DNA of 64,000 nt. It comes from Aquipseudomonas alcaligenes_A. Its GTDB lineage: Bacteria; Pseudomonadota; Gammaproteobacteria; Pseudomonadales; Pseudomonadaceae. Under the pieces are notes generated by a model that had not been told where the DNA came from, made no database searches, and saw nothing but the letters and a program-made list of their open reading frames with translations. The stretch lies in NCBI GenBank assembly GCA_048595745.1, contig CP184361.1; one strand, given 5' to 3'. This document shows positions 7,775 through 14,483 of this stretch, in pieces. Made by a program: the position numbers and the translations under genes. Position 1 is the first letter of the stretch, and each line of letters opens with the position of its first letter.

Positions 7775-8344
7775 ATGATGCCCACCCTCCCAACGCTCAG
7801 CACTCCGCGCCTCACCCTGCGCCCGCTGCAACTGGAAGACGCCCCGGCGATCCAGACGCTCTTTCCGCAGTGGGAAATCGTCCGCCACCTGGCCAGCCGC
7901 GTGCCCTGGCCCTACCCCGCCGATGGCGCCCTGCTCTATCTACGCGACATTGCGTTGCCCGCCATGCAACGGGGCCGAGAATGGCATTGGACTCTGCGCC
8001 TCCAGCAGCACCCGCGACAGTTGATCGGGCAGATCAGCCTTTACGACTCCCCCAACGACAACCGTGGACTCTGGCTCGCTCCCGAGTGGCAGGGCCAGGG
8101 ACTGATGCAAGAGGCTCTCATGGTGGTGATGGCCTATTGGTTCGAAGTCCTTGAGCGGCCATCGCTACGCGCCACCAAAGCCTGCGCCAACCAGGGCTCA
8201 CGCCGCCTGTCCGAACGCTGCGGCATGCGCCTGATCGCTACCGCCGAGAGCGACTACGTGGCGGGCAGACTGGCCAGCGAAGTCTGGGAAATCACCCGTG
8301 AGCACTGGCTGCAGCAGCGTCTCACGACGGATGCCCTGCCATAG
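7775..8344 (+). CDS. GNAT family N-acetyltransferase (RimJ/RimL-like)
   Basis: A 189-aa acetyltransferase. It opens PTLSTPRLTLRPLQLEDAPAIQTLF, the usual start of RimJ/RimL-type GNATs that acetylate protein N-termini, amino acids or small amines. The acetyl-CoA loop is seen around LWLAPEWQGQGLMQEAL (Q/R-x-x-G-x-G/A pattern), followed by LRATKACANQGSRRLSERCGM, the family's 'N..S.R..e..GF' segment. Two tandem ATGs (7775, 7778) share an AGGG site; a GTG at 7748 lacks one. The substrate is unknown. Confidence 0.88.
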   Translation: MMPTLPTLSTPRLTLRPLQLEDAPAIQTLFPQWEIVRHLASRVPWPYPADGALLYLRDIALPAMQRGREWHWTLRLQQHPRQLIGQISLYDSPNDNRGLWLAPEWQGQGLMQEALMVVMAYWFEVLERPSLRATKACANQGSRRLSERCGMRLIATAESDYVAGRLASEVWEITREHWLQQRLTTDALP

Positions 8345-8394
8345 CGCCGCGCTTTGCGTTAGGCTCTGCCGCCTATTCAACAGGAGGACACCCC

Positions 8395-8676
8395 ATGCCC
8401 CGCGCCAGCGCCCGCCACATCCTGGTTTCCAGCGAAGCCAAGTGCAACGAACTGAAAGCCGCCATCGAAGCCGGTGCCGACTTCGCCCAGGTGGCCAAGG
8501 ACAACTCCAGCTGCCCGTCCAGCCGCGACGGCGGCAACCTGGGCTCCTTCGGCCCCGGCCAGATGGTTCGCGAATTCGATCAGGTGGTATTCAGCGCCCC
8601 GGTCGGCGTAGTCCAGGGTCCGGTGAAGACCCAGTTCGGCTACCACCTGGTGGAAGTCACCAGCCGCCAGGACTGA
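8395..8676 (+). CDS. ppiC: Parvulin-type peptidyl-prolyl cis-trans isomerase (PpiC-like)
   Basis: A 93-aa single-domain parvulin with no signal peptide, hence cytoplasmic, matching E. coli PpiC in size. It shows ARHILVSSEAKCNELKAAIEAGADFAQVAKDNSSCPSS (split by usual helix), GGNLGSFGPGQMVREFDQVVFS and the C-terminal TQFGYHLVEV. These include the active-site His at residue ~8 and the hydrophobic Met/Phe pocket. An AGGAGG site lies 8 nt before the ATG. It is monocistronic, with a strong bidirectional terminator just downstream. Confidence 0.95.
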   Translation: MPRASARHILVSSEAKCNELKAAIEAGADFAQVAKDNSSCPSSRDGGNLGSFGPGQMVREFDQVVFSAPVGVVQGPVKTQFGYHLVEVTSRQD

Positions 8677-8690
8677 TCCTGCGGACAAAT

Positions 8691-8718
8691 AAAAACGCCG
8701 GCGAATGCCGGCGTTTTT
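8691..8718. terminator. Bidirectional Rho-independent terminator
   Basis: A perfect stem (AAAAACGCCGGC / GCCGGCGTTTTT) with GAAT loop, flanked by A and T runs, lies between two convergent genes (ppiC and the HPF/RaiA gene) and should stop transcription both ways. Confidence 0.93.
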
Positions 8719-8731
8719 CATGGTGCGGGAA

Positions 8732-9148
8732 TCAGGCGTTGCGCAGTTGCTGCTCGGCCAGGAAATCCTCTTCCAGCAGTTGGTCCTGGGCGGCGGCATC
8801 ACCTGCCTCGACGCCATCACGGTGGCTCGGTCCACGCTTGTTGCGCAGCTTGCCGAGCTGGTGATCGAGTGCATGCCCGAGCTTCTCGATGGCGCCATCG
8901 AGGGCGAACTCCAGAGACTCGGCCTTGTGGGTCACGGACAGCGGCTGCAACCCCTTGGGCCGGACCTCGATCTGGCAGCGCTTGTCCTGGGCACCGGCCT
9001 TGCTGCCGTTCTCGTCGTTGAAATGCACGACGACACGGGTCAGCTCCTCGTCGTAGCGCTCCAGTTGGCTGCCGAGGGTAGCGCTGACCCAGCTGGCGAG
9101 ACGGGCGCTGCCGTCGATATGGTTATCACTGTGAACCTGGATTTGCAT
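8732..9148 (-). CDS. HPF/RaiA family ribosome-associated protein
   Basis: A 138-aa protein starting at the ATG preceded by AAGGAAGG (MQIQVHSDNHIDGSARL); an upstream in-frame ATG adds eight residues. The sigma-54 modulation/S30EA fold is evident: beta strand IQVHSDNHI, helix LASWVSATLGSQLERYDEELTRVVVHFNDENG, CQIEVRPKGLQPLSVTHKAESLEFALDGAIEKLGHALD and a basic tail (KLRNKRGPSHRDG). Such factors bind the 30S subunit and inactivate or dimerise ribosomes in starvation. It has an acidic extension (about 25 aa) not found in the shortest HPFs. Separate from the rpoN-linked hpf typical of Pseudomonas, so a paralogue. Confidence 0.85.
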   Translation of the reverse strand: MQIQVHSDNHIDGSARLASWVSATLGSQLERYDEELTRVVVHFNDENGSKAGAQDKRCQIEVRPKGLQPLSVTHKAESLEFALDGAIEKLGHALDHQLGKLRNKRGPSHRDGVEAGDAAAQDQLLEEDFLAEQQLRNA

Positions 9149-9376
9149 AAAGCCTTCCTTATTCAACTTCAACCATGCGTCGCACTGAGCGACGACTTCA
9201 GCCTACGCCATTCGACGCCCCATGGGGCACTCTGTTGCACCAGGAAACACTCTTTGCTGACCTGGATCACGCACGCAACGACCACCTCGCGCCAGCTCTG
9301 GACTTTCTCGCCAGCCGGCACCTAGCATGGGCCGGATGGATGCCCGCAAGGGCTCGTTCGACACCAGGGAAGGCTG

Positions 9377-9970
9377 ATGGAAAACCTCTACCGCACACCA
9401 CAAGCACAACTCGTCGACGCCCCGCTGGCCGACGCCGAGGGTCACTTCTTCACCACCTCCATTCGCAAGATGAGCATCCTGTTCATCGCCACCATGGGCC
9501 TGTACATCCTCTACTGGGGCTACAAGCAGTGGGACAGCCAGCGCAGCCGCATGCTGCCGAAGAAGATCATGCCGGTGTGGCGCTCGATCTTTTCCATCTT
9601 CTACATGCACAGCCTGTCCGGCCTGATCGACGAGCAGCTGCGCCAGCAGGGCAAGCCTCTGCTGGGCTCTGGCCCGGCCACGCTCTATGTGGTGGTGGCC
9701 ATCGGCAGCGCGCTGCTTGGCCAGGTGAGCGCCCGCATCGAGGACCTGCCGGTATTGCTCGACGTCGTCCTGATGCTGCTGCAACTGTGCATTCTGCTGC
9801 CAATGATCAGCATCCAGCGCCAGGCCAACCTGGCCAGCCAGGACCCGCAAGGCAGCGGCAACGCGCAGATGTCGGGAGCCAACATCGGCTTCATCGTCGC
9901 CGGCGTGCTGTTCTGGTGCCTCTATCTGGGCAGCATCGCCACCCTGCTGATACTCGGCGCACCGGCCTGA
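9377..9970 (+). CDS. Uncharacterised multi-span membrane protein
   Basis: A 197-aa inner-membrane protein with about five hydrophobic segments (residues ~33-50, 72-85, 102-120, 130-146, 171-193). It opens with MENLYRTPQAQLVDAPLADAEG, a short 'N.Y..P.A.L' leader common to several uncharacterised proteobacterial membrane families. The Trp/Tyr-rich motif YILYWGYKQWDSQR lies in the first span boundary. No catalytic residues recognised. It has an AAGG site and ends 1 bp before the convergent omptin gene ends, leaving no room for a terminator. Confidence 0.78.
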   Translation: MENLYRTPQAQLVDAPLADAEGHFFTTSIRKMSILFIATMGLYILYWGYKQWDSQRSRMLPKKIMPVWRSIFSIFYMHSLSGLIDEQLRQQGKPLLGSGPATLYVVVAIGSALLGQVSARIEDLPVLLDVVLMLLQLCILLPMISIQRQANLASQDPQGSGNAQMSGANIGFIVAGVLFWCLYLGSIATLLILGAPA

Positions 9971-9971
9971 A

Positions 9972-10922
9972 TCAGAAGCGGTAGTGCATGCCCAGGCTGG
10001 CCTGCACGGTGCGGTTGGACATGCCTCCCGCATCACCCTCGATCACCTCGCGGGTAACGCTGTCGTCAATCTTCACCTTGCCCTTGCCCTCGGTGAACTC
10101 CTGGTACTCCACCTGGCCACGCAGGCTGAGCTGCTCGCTGAAGCGATAGGCCAGGCCCAGGCTGGCAGCGCGCAGGCGTGAACCCTCACCGGTACCGGCA
10201 AAGGTGGTGGAGCGCAGGTGATGGATGTCGTAGTCCTCGGCATCGACCCAGTCACTGCCCTTGAGCGTGGCGTCGAGCTGCCAGTCCTGCCACTGATAGC
10301 GCCCGGTCAGCCCCAGATAGGGAGCCTTGTAGGTCTGCTGGTAGGTGATGCCGACTTCGCCATCCGGGAAGGTGCCCGTCATATCGCGGAAACCCCAGTC
10401 AGAGGAGTAGGTGTAGCTACCACCCTTGGCCTCCCACTTGTAGTGGGTGCGCTGATAGCCGGCGAGCAGCCCGAGCTGCCAGTCGGCCTCACGCAGCACC
10501 CAGAAACTGGCCGCGAACTCGGCCTGATAGGCACGAATCAGACGGGTGTCCGGATGGTAGGAGCGATCGCTCCAGGCGCTTTCCTGCTGGCTCAGCCAGT
10601 CGTAGTCGGTCATCGTGCTGTCGCCCGAATCGAGCTTGCTCCAGCCTTGCAGCGAGAGGGTCAGCCACGGATTCGGATCGAGACTGAAGCCCGCATGCAA
10701 CGTAGGCGCCTGCTCGATCTCCCAGAACAGCTGGCTGATCTTCGCCCCGCTCTGCGGGTCATAGACCTTCTCCTGAGAGCGCCCGGTCAGGTAGCCGACA
10801 CCCAGGCTCACCTGCGCCTTGTCCCACTGCCAGCTGGCTTCCTGCGTCCGCACCGCTTCGGCCTGCGCCACACCACCGATCAACGCCAGGCAAACGCCCG
10901 ACAGGTTTACTAGATTGCGCAT
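9972..10922 (-). CDS. Omptin family outer-membrane aspartyl protease
   Basis: A 316-aa exported beta-barrel. The ATG at 10922 has a strong GGAGGAG site and gives a signal peptide (…VCLALIGGVAQAEA). Active-site blocks match OmpT/Pla: MTDYDWLS (D106 and D108, equivalent to OmpT Asp83/Asp85), then WSDRSYHPDT, and DYDIHHLR (D232 and H234, equivalent to Asp210/His212). The C-terminus ends in an aromatic (HYRF), as in outer-membrane barrels. Omptins cleave cationic peptides and proteins at basic sites and require rough LPS. They are best known in Enterobacterales, so its presence here is noteworthy. A perfect inverted repeat lies 72 bp upstream. Confidence 0.92.
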   Translation of the reverse strand: MRNLVNLSGVCLALIGGVAQAEAVRTQEASWQWDKAQVSLGVGYLTGRSQEKVYDPQSGAKISQLFWEIEQAPTLHAGFSLDPNPWLTLSLQGWSKLDSGDSTMTDYDWLSQQESAWSDRSYHPDTRLIRAYQAEFAASFWVLREADWQLGLLAGYQRTHYKWEAKGGSYTYSSDWGFRDMTGTFPDGEVGITYQQTYKAPYLGLTGRYQWQDWQLDATLKGSDWVDAEDYDIHHLRSTTFAGTGEGSRLRAASLGLAYRFSEQLSLRGQVEYQEFTEGKGKVKIDDSVTREVIEGDAGGMSNRTVQASLGMHYRF

Positions 10923-10993
10923 GCTGCTCCTCCCTGAAAAAAAGCGCGCATTCTGGCGCCCTGTTACTGTGCATTCAATAGCGTCAACCGTGA

Positions 10994-11012
10994 CCTGATA
11001 CGCGGTATCAGG
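10994..11012. promoter_or_regulatory. Perfect inverted repeat between omptin gene and 11090 ORF
   Basis: CCTGATAC-gcg-GTATCAGG is an 8+3+8 bp perfect palindrome, 72 bp upstream of the omptin ATG and 78 bp upstream of the divergent membrane-protein gene. It lacks a T-run, so an operator is more likely than a terminator. Confidence 0.5.
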
Positions 11013-11089
11013 CATTACCACCAGCATGCCCTAGCCAGACTGCTCGGCTTGCGCAGACACTGCGCCCCCCGCAGTCAGGAATATTGCGC

Positions 11090-11452
11090 ATGGATCGCCA
11101 ACCCCGCTCGCTTATCAAGATCATCCTCTCCCTGCTGGCGTTTAGCGCCGCCTGCGTCATCGGCCTGGGGTTCTGGACGGCATTGCCGGCGTTCAACGAT
11201 CTGTTCGCCGCCTTCGGCGCCGATCTGCCGGGGCCCACCCGCTGGGTGATGGAGAATCCCGACGGCGTGCTACTGCTCCTGCGCAGCCTGCTGATTCACA
11301 ACCTGGTCTGGCTGGTCGTCTGGCTCTGCGTACGCCAGCGCTGGGTCGGCCTGCTGCTGAGCCTGGCCACGCTGCTGGTATGGCTGGCGCTGGCAATGCT
11401 GGTCGGTGCCGCCTATCTGCCGATCTTCACGATGAGCGTCATGGTCAGCTGA
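11090..11452 (+). CDS. Small uncharacterised membrane protein
   Basis: A 120-aa protein with three hydrophobic segments: residues ~10-30, ~60-80 and ~85-108. The loop FGADLPGPTRWVMENPDG resembles loops in proteins distantly related to type II secretion inner-membrane components, but the match is too short for a call. The ATG at 11090 has a GTCAGGA site. No conserved catalytic residues recognised. Confidence 0.7.
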   Translation: MDRQPRSLIKIILSLLAFSAACVIGLGFWTALPAFNDLFAAFGADLPGPTRWVMENPDGVLLLLRSLLIHNLVWLVVWLCVRQRWVGLLLSLATLLVWLALAMLVGAAYLPIFTMSVMVS

Positions 11453-11563
11453 GGCGCATTGCCATCGGCGGGATGCCGAGGCCGAAGCAACCCGTTAGAA
11501 TCTGCCTCCTGAATTCGCCCCGCCCTGCGGGGCGCCGTCCCCCTCAGCCTGCGAGAACACCCC

Positions 11564-12265
11564 ATGGGCGCCCAGTGGAAAGCCAAACCCAAAGAAGCAG
11601 CAGCCAACGCCAGAGGCAAGATCTTCGGCCGTCTGGTCAAGGAAATCATGGTCGCCGCGCGCAACGGTGCTGACCCGGACACCAACGCCAAGCTGCGTGT
11701 GGCCGTGCATGCGGCCAAGAAGGCTTCGATGCCCAAGGACACTCTGGAGCGGGCGATCAAGAAAGGCGCCGGCCTCTCCGGCGAGGTAGTCAACTACGAA
11801 CGCACCCAGTACGAGGGTTTTGCCCCGCACCAGGTGCCGGTCATCGTCGAATGCCTGACCGACAACGTGAACCGCACCGTGGCCGAGATCCGCGTGCTGT
11901 TCCGCAAGGGCCAGATGGGCGCCGCCGGCTCGGTGAGCTGGGACTTCAACCATGTCGGCATGATCGAAGCCTCCTCCGACACCGGCGCCGACCCGGAACT
12001 AGCCGCCATCGAAGCCGGCGCCCAGGACTTCGAGCCGTCCGATGAAGGCAACACCCTGTTCGTCACCGACCTGACCGACCTGGACGCCGTGTGCAAGGCC
12101 CTGCCGGAGCAGGGTTTCACCGTCAACTCGGCAAAGATCGGCTACATGCCGAAGAACCCGGTCAGCAACCTGACGCCCGAGCAGATGGAAGAGGTCGAAG
12201 CCTTCCTCGAAGCGCTCGACAACCATGACGACGTCCAGAACGTCTACGTCGGCCTGAGCGGCTGA
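11564..12265 (+). CDS. YebC/PmpR family protein, second-paralogue type
   Basis: A 233-aa YebC-family protein. It opens MGAQWKAKPKEAAANARGKIFGRLVKEI, unlike the canonical YebC/PmpR start (MAGHSKWANIKHRK), which identifies the divergent paralogue. Family blocks are AARNGADPDTNAKLRVAVHAAKKASMPKDTLERAIKK, YEGFAPHQVPVIVECLTDNVNRT, GAAGSVSWDF and the C-terminal NHDDVQNVYV. YebC proteins were long annotated as transcription regulators; recent work links the family to translation through hard-to-read stretches. A GC-rich 7-bp hairpin (11516-11534) lies in its leader. It is followed closely by two small genes, probably one operon. Confidence 0.92.
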   Translation: MGAQWKAKPKEAAANARGKIFGRLVKEIMVAARNGADPDTNAKLRVAVHAAKKASMPKDTLERAIKKGAGLSGEVVNYERTQYEGFAPHQVPVIVECLTDNVNRTVAEIRVLFRKGQMGAAGSVSWDFNHVGMIEASSDTGADPELAAIEAGAQDFEPSDEGNTLFVTDLTDLDAVCKALPEQGFTVNSAKIGYMPKNPVSNLTPEQMEEVEAFLEALDNHDDVQNVYVGLSG

Positions 12266-12273
12266 CGCCGCCC

Positions 12274-12462
12274 GTGAGCCGCAGCCAGTTCCACCAGCAG
12301 CACGCCGCACGCGCCGAGGCCGAAGCCAGGCGCCTGCTGGCACAGCGCGCCGAACTCGGCGCGCGTTGGCTGGACTGGGTGGCCGCCGAGCTGTACCAGC
12401 TGACCCCGCCCGAATACGCCGCCATGGTGCGCCGGGAACTGCAGCGCCTGAACACCCCATGA
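12274..12462 (+). CDS. Small hypothetical protein, Ala/Arg/Glu helical
   Basis: A 62-aa protein from a GTG start, 8 bp after the YebC-paralogue stop. It is almost entirely helical and charged (HQQHAARAEAEARRLLAQRAEL), followed by a Trp/Tyr-containing amphipathic segment (ARWLDWVAAELYQLTPPEY). Its stop overlaps the next start as ATGA, which implies translational coupling to the Nudix gene. Function unknown. Confidence 0.68.
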   Translation: MSRSQFHQQHAARAEAEARRLLAQRAELGARWLDWVAAELYQLTPPEYAAMVRRELQRLNTP

Positions 12463-12872
12463 CTCGACTGACCATCGCAGCCGCCTGCCTGCTCGATGAT
12501 GCCGGCCGCCTGCTGCTGGTGCGCAAGCGCGGCACCCAAGCCTTCATGCTGCCCGGCGGCAAGGTCGAGCGCGGCGAAACCTCACTCGCCGCCCTGCGTC
12601 GGGAACTGCTGGAAGAACTGCAGTTGCCGCTCGACGAATCCGCTTTCACGCCGCTCGGACTGTTCGAGGCACCTGCCGCCAACGAGGCCGACACCTGGAT
12701 CGACGCCAGCCTCTATCTCGCCTATCTGCACCGCCCGGTGCACCCGGCTGCCGAACTGGAAGAGCTGCGCTGGCACTCCCTCGATCACCCCGATACCGCC
12801 GATCTGGCTCCGCTGCTGCGCCTGCATGTTTTGCCGCGCCTGCGCCGTCGAACGGCGCTATGCTGCACTTAA
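12459..12872 (+). CDS. Nudix hydrolase
   Basis: A 137-aa Nudix enzyme. The catalytic box begins GGKVERGETSLAALRRELLE and continues ELQL (about residues 30-53), fitting GX5EX7REUXEEXGU except for Gln at the last Gly. The start overlaps the upstream stop (ATGA). Enzymes of this size with the opening ITIAAACLLDDAGRLLLVRKR-like sequence remove oxidised or unwanted nucleoside diphosphate derivatives; the substrate cannot be read here. It ends RRRTALCCT. Confidence 0.92.
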   Translation: MTRLTIAAACLLDDAGRLLLVRKRGTQAFMLPGGKVERGETSLAALRRELLEELQLPLDESAFTPLGLFEAPAANEADTWIDASLYLAYLHRPVHPAAELEELRWHSLDHPDTADLAPLLRLHVLPRLRRRTALCCT

Positions 12873-12908
12873 TGTACAGCGCAGGCTGGCTCAGCCTGGG
12901 AGGTGGTG

Positions 12909-12935
12909 ATGACCGACGAGAACTGCGGTTGCTAA
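12909..12935 (+). CDS. Eight-codon putative leader peptide (MTDENCGC)
   Basis: ATG with GGGAGGTGGTG directly upstream opens an 8-codon frame ending Cys-Gly-Cys-stop, 28 bp before the next small gene. The ribosome-binding site is better than that of many neighbours. It could be a translated leader affecting the downstream gene, or chance. Confidence 0.35.
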   Translation: MTDENCGC

Positions 12936-12963
12936 CGACTCGCCATTTCCGGAGGAAAGCACC

Positions 12964-13095
12964 ATGAGCAAAGGTCTGGACCGGCACAAGGAGGCGAAGA
13001 AGAAGCCTCTGAAGACTGCCGAAGAAAAACGCATGGCCAAGCGCAACAGGAAGTCCGGCAACACCCTGCTGGGCAGCCATGCCCCGAATGCCTGA
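12964..13095 (+). CDS. Small basic protein, 43 aa
   Basis: A 43-residue frame starting MSKGLDRHKEAKKKPLKTAE with an excellent GGAGG site (ccggaggaaagcacc) and ending NTLLGSHAPNA. About a third of the residues are Lys/Arg, suggesting nucleic-acid or ribosome association. Proteins like this recur, unannotated, in Pseudomonas. The gene sits 91 bp after the Nudix gene and might share its transcript. Confidence 0.75.
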   Translation: MSKGLDRHKEAKKKPLKTAEEKRMAKRNRKSGNTLLGSHAPNA

Positions 13096-13236
13096 CCCAC
13101 TCGCACCCGGCATCGCCGGATGCCCATCTGCCACTTTGATCCAGAGCAAGACGGCTCCGCCGTCATGCTCTAGGATCGCCGGCAAAACATAACGACAACG
13201 CCCTGCGTGCAGACCCAGTCATCAACAGAGGTTTGC

Positions 13237-13557
13237 ATGAGCACCACTTCATCCACCATCTGCGCCGCCGCCGACGCCCTGCAGGGCCTGGTCGGCTACA
13301 ACGCCAAGAGCGGCCATCATATCGTCCGTTTCAGTGAGGACTCCTTCGGCCTGGACGTCACCGAAGACAGTATCCAGCCCTGCGCCGAATTCGTCTGGCA
13401 GCCCCTCAAAGGCGCGCTGATGACCCTCAGCCGCGAGCGTCTGGGCCTGCTTCTGGAGCAGCGCATCGACGAACGCCTGAACATCACCGAGCCCCTGCGC
13501 CTGTACCTGAAGCGCCACGACCTGCCGGAGATCATTGCCGAACGGCGCAAGACCTGA
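13237..13557 (+). CDS. Conserved-looking hypothetical protein, 106 aa
   Basis: A soluble 106-aa protein starting MSTTSSTICAAADALQGLVGYNA. Its middle (GHHIVRFSEDSFGLDVTEDSIQPCAEFVWQ) reads as beta strands, followed by a helical C-terminus (RERLGLLLEQRIDERLNITEPLRLYLKRHDLPEIIAERRK). No signal peptide or known motif. The start has a CAGAGG site 8 nt upstream. Codon use matches core genes, so it is probably expressed. Confidence 0.72.
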   Translation: MSTTSSTICAAADALQGLVGYNAKSGHHIVRFSEDSFGLDVTEDSIQPCAEFVWQPLKGALMTLSRERLGLLLEQRIDERLNITEPLRLYLKRHDLPEIIAERRKT

Positions 13558-13637
13558 GGGCGACTCGGCTGGCATAATGCGCGCACCACCCTGATGCGTC
13601 TGCGCGCATCCCCTGCGAATGGAAAGGATTGCCATCG

Positions 13638-14483
13638 ATGTTCCCGCGGCGCCTGCTGCTGGCCCTGCTACTGATCGTCCCGCCAGCCCTGGCTGCGAAC
13701 GATGTCATGCGTTACCCCCGCGCGCCGGCCGGCGACGAATTCCGCCCACTCTACCCACTGGCCCTGCTGCAGCTGGCGCTGGACAAGGCCGGCAGTGACC
13801 TGCGCCTGGAGCCATCGGAACACCACATGGAGCAGCAGCGCGCCCTGCTCAACCTGGAGCGTGGCGAAGCAGTGGACGTGGTATGGACCATGACCAGCAT
13901 CGAGCGCGAGCAGCGCCTGCTGCCGGTCCGCATTCCCCTGGACAAGGGCCTGTATGGCTGGCGCATCGCCCTGCTGCGCGCTGACCGGGCGCAGCTGCTG
14001 CGCGATGTGCGCACGCTCGATGACCTGCGCCGGCTGCGCGCCGGCCAGGGCCACGACTGGCCGGACACCGCCATCCTGCGGCACCAGGGCCTGCCGGTGG
14101 AAACCAGCTCCAGCTATGACAGCCTGTTCCTGATGCTGCGCGCCGAGCGCTTCGACTACTTTCCGCGAGCCGTGCTGGAAGCCAACGCCGAGTTGCAGCA
14201 CATGCACATCGACGACCTGACACTGGACCGCCACCTGGTCCTGCACTACCCCACCGCGCTGTATTTCTTCTTCTCGCCACAGAAGCCGCAACTGGCGGAC
14301 ACGGTGCGCCAGGGGCTGGAACTGGCGCTGGCAGACGGCTCCTTCGACCGCCTGTTCCAGCAACACCACGCCGACGACCTCCGGCGCGCCAGGCTGGACC
14401 AGCGGCGCATCATCGAGCTCGACAATCCGCTGCTGCCACCGCACACGCCGCTGCAACGGCGCGAGCTGTGGTATCACCCCTAG
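13638..14483 (+). CDS. Solute-binding protein-like periplasmic protein (SBP_bac_3 fold)
   Basis: A 281-aa exported protein with signal peptide (MFPRRLLLALLLIVPPALA). The remainder follows the transporter substrate-binding pattern: a first domain with VVWTMTSIEREQRLLPVRIPLDKGLYGWRI, the hinge 'TLDDLRRLRAGQGHDW', then SSSYDSLFLMLRAERFDYFPRAVLEAN and a C-terminal GLELALADGSFDRLFQQHH. No ABC permease or ATPase is nearby, so it may be an orphan binding protein or feed a sensor. The start has GGAAAGG upstream. Its stop overlaps the next gene's stop. Confidence 0.83.
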   Translation: MFPRRLLLALLLIVPPALAANDVMRYPRAPAGDEFRPLYPLALLQLALDKAGSDLRLEPSEHHMEQQRALLNLERGEAVDVVWTMTSIEREQRLLPVRIPLDKGLYGWRIALLRADRAQLLRDVRTLDDLRRLRAGQGHDWPDTAILRHQGLPVETSSSYDSLFLMLRAERFDYFPRAVLEANAELQHMHIDDLTLDRHLVLHYPTALYFFFSPQKPQLADTVRQGLELALADGSFDRLFQQHHADDLRRARLDQRRIIELDNPLLPPHTPLQRRELWYHP

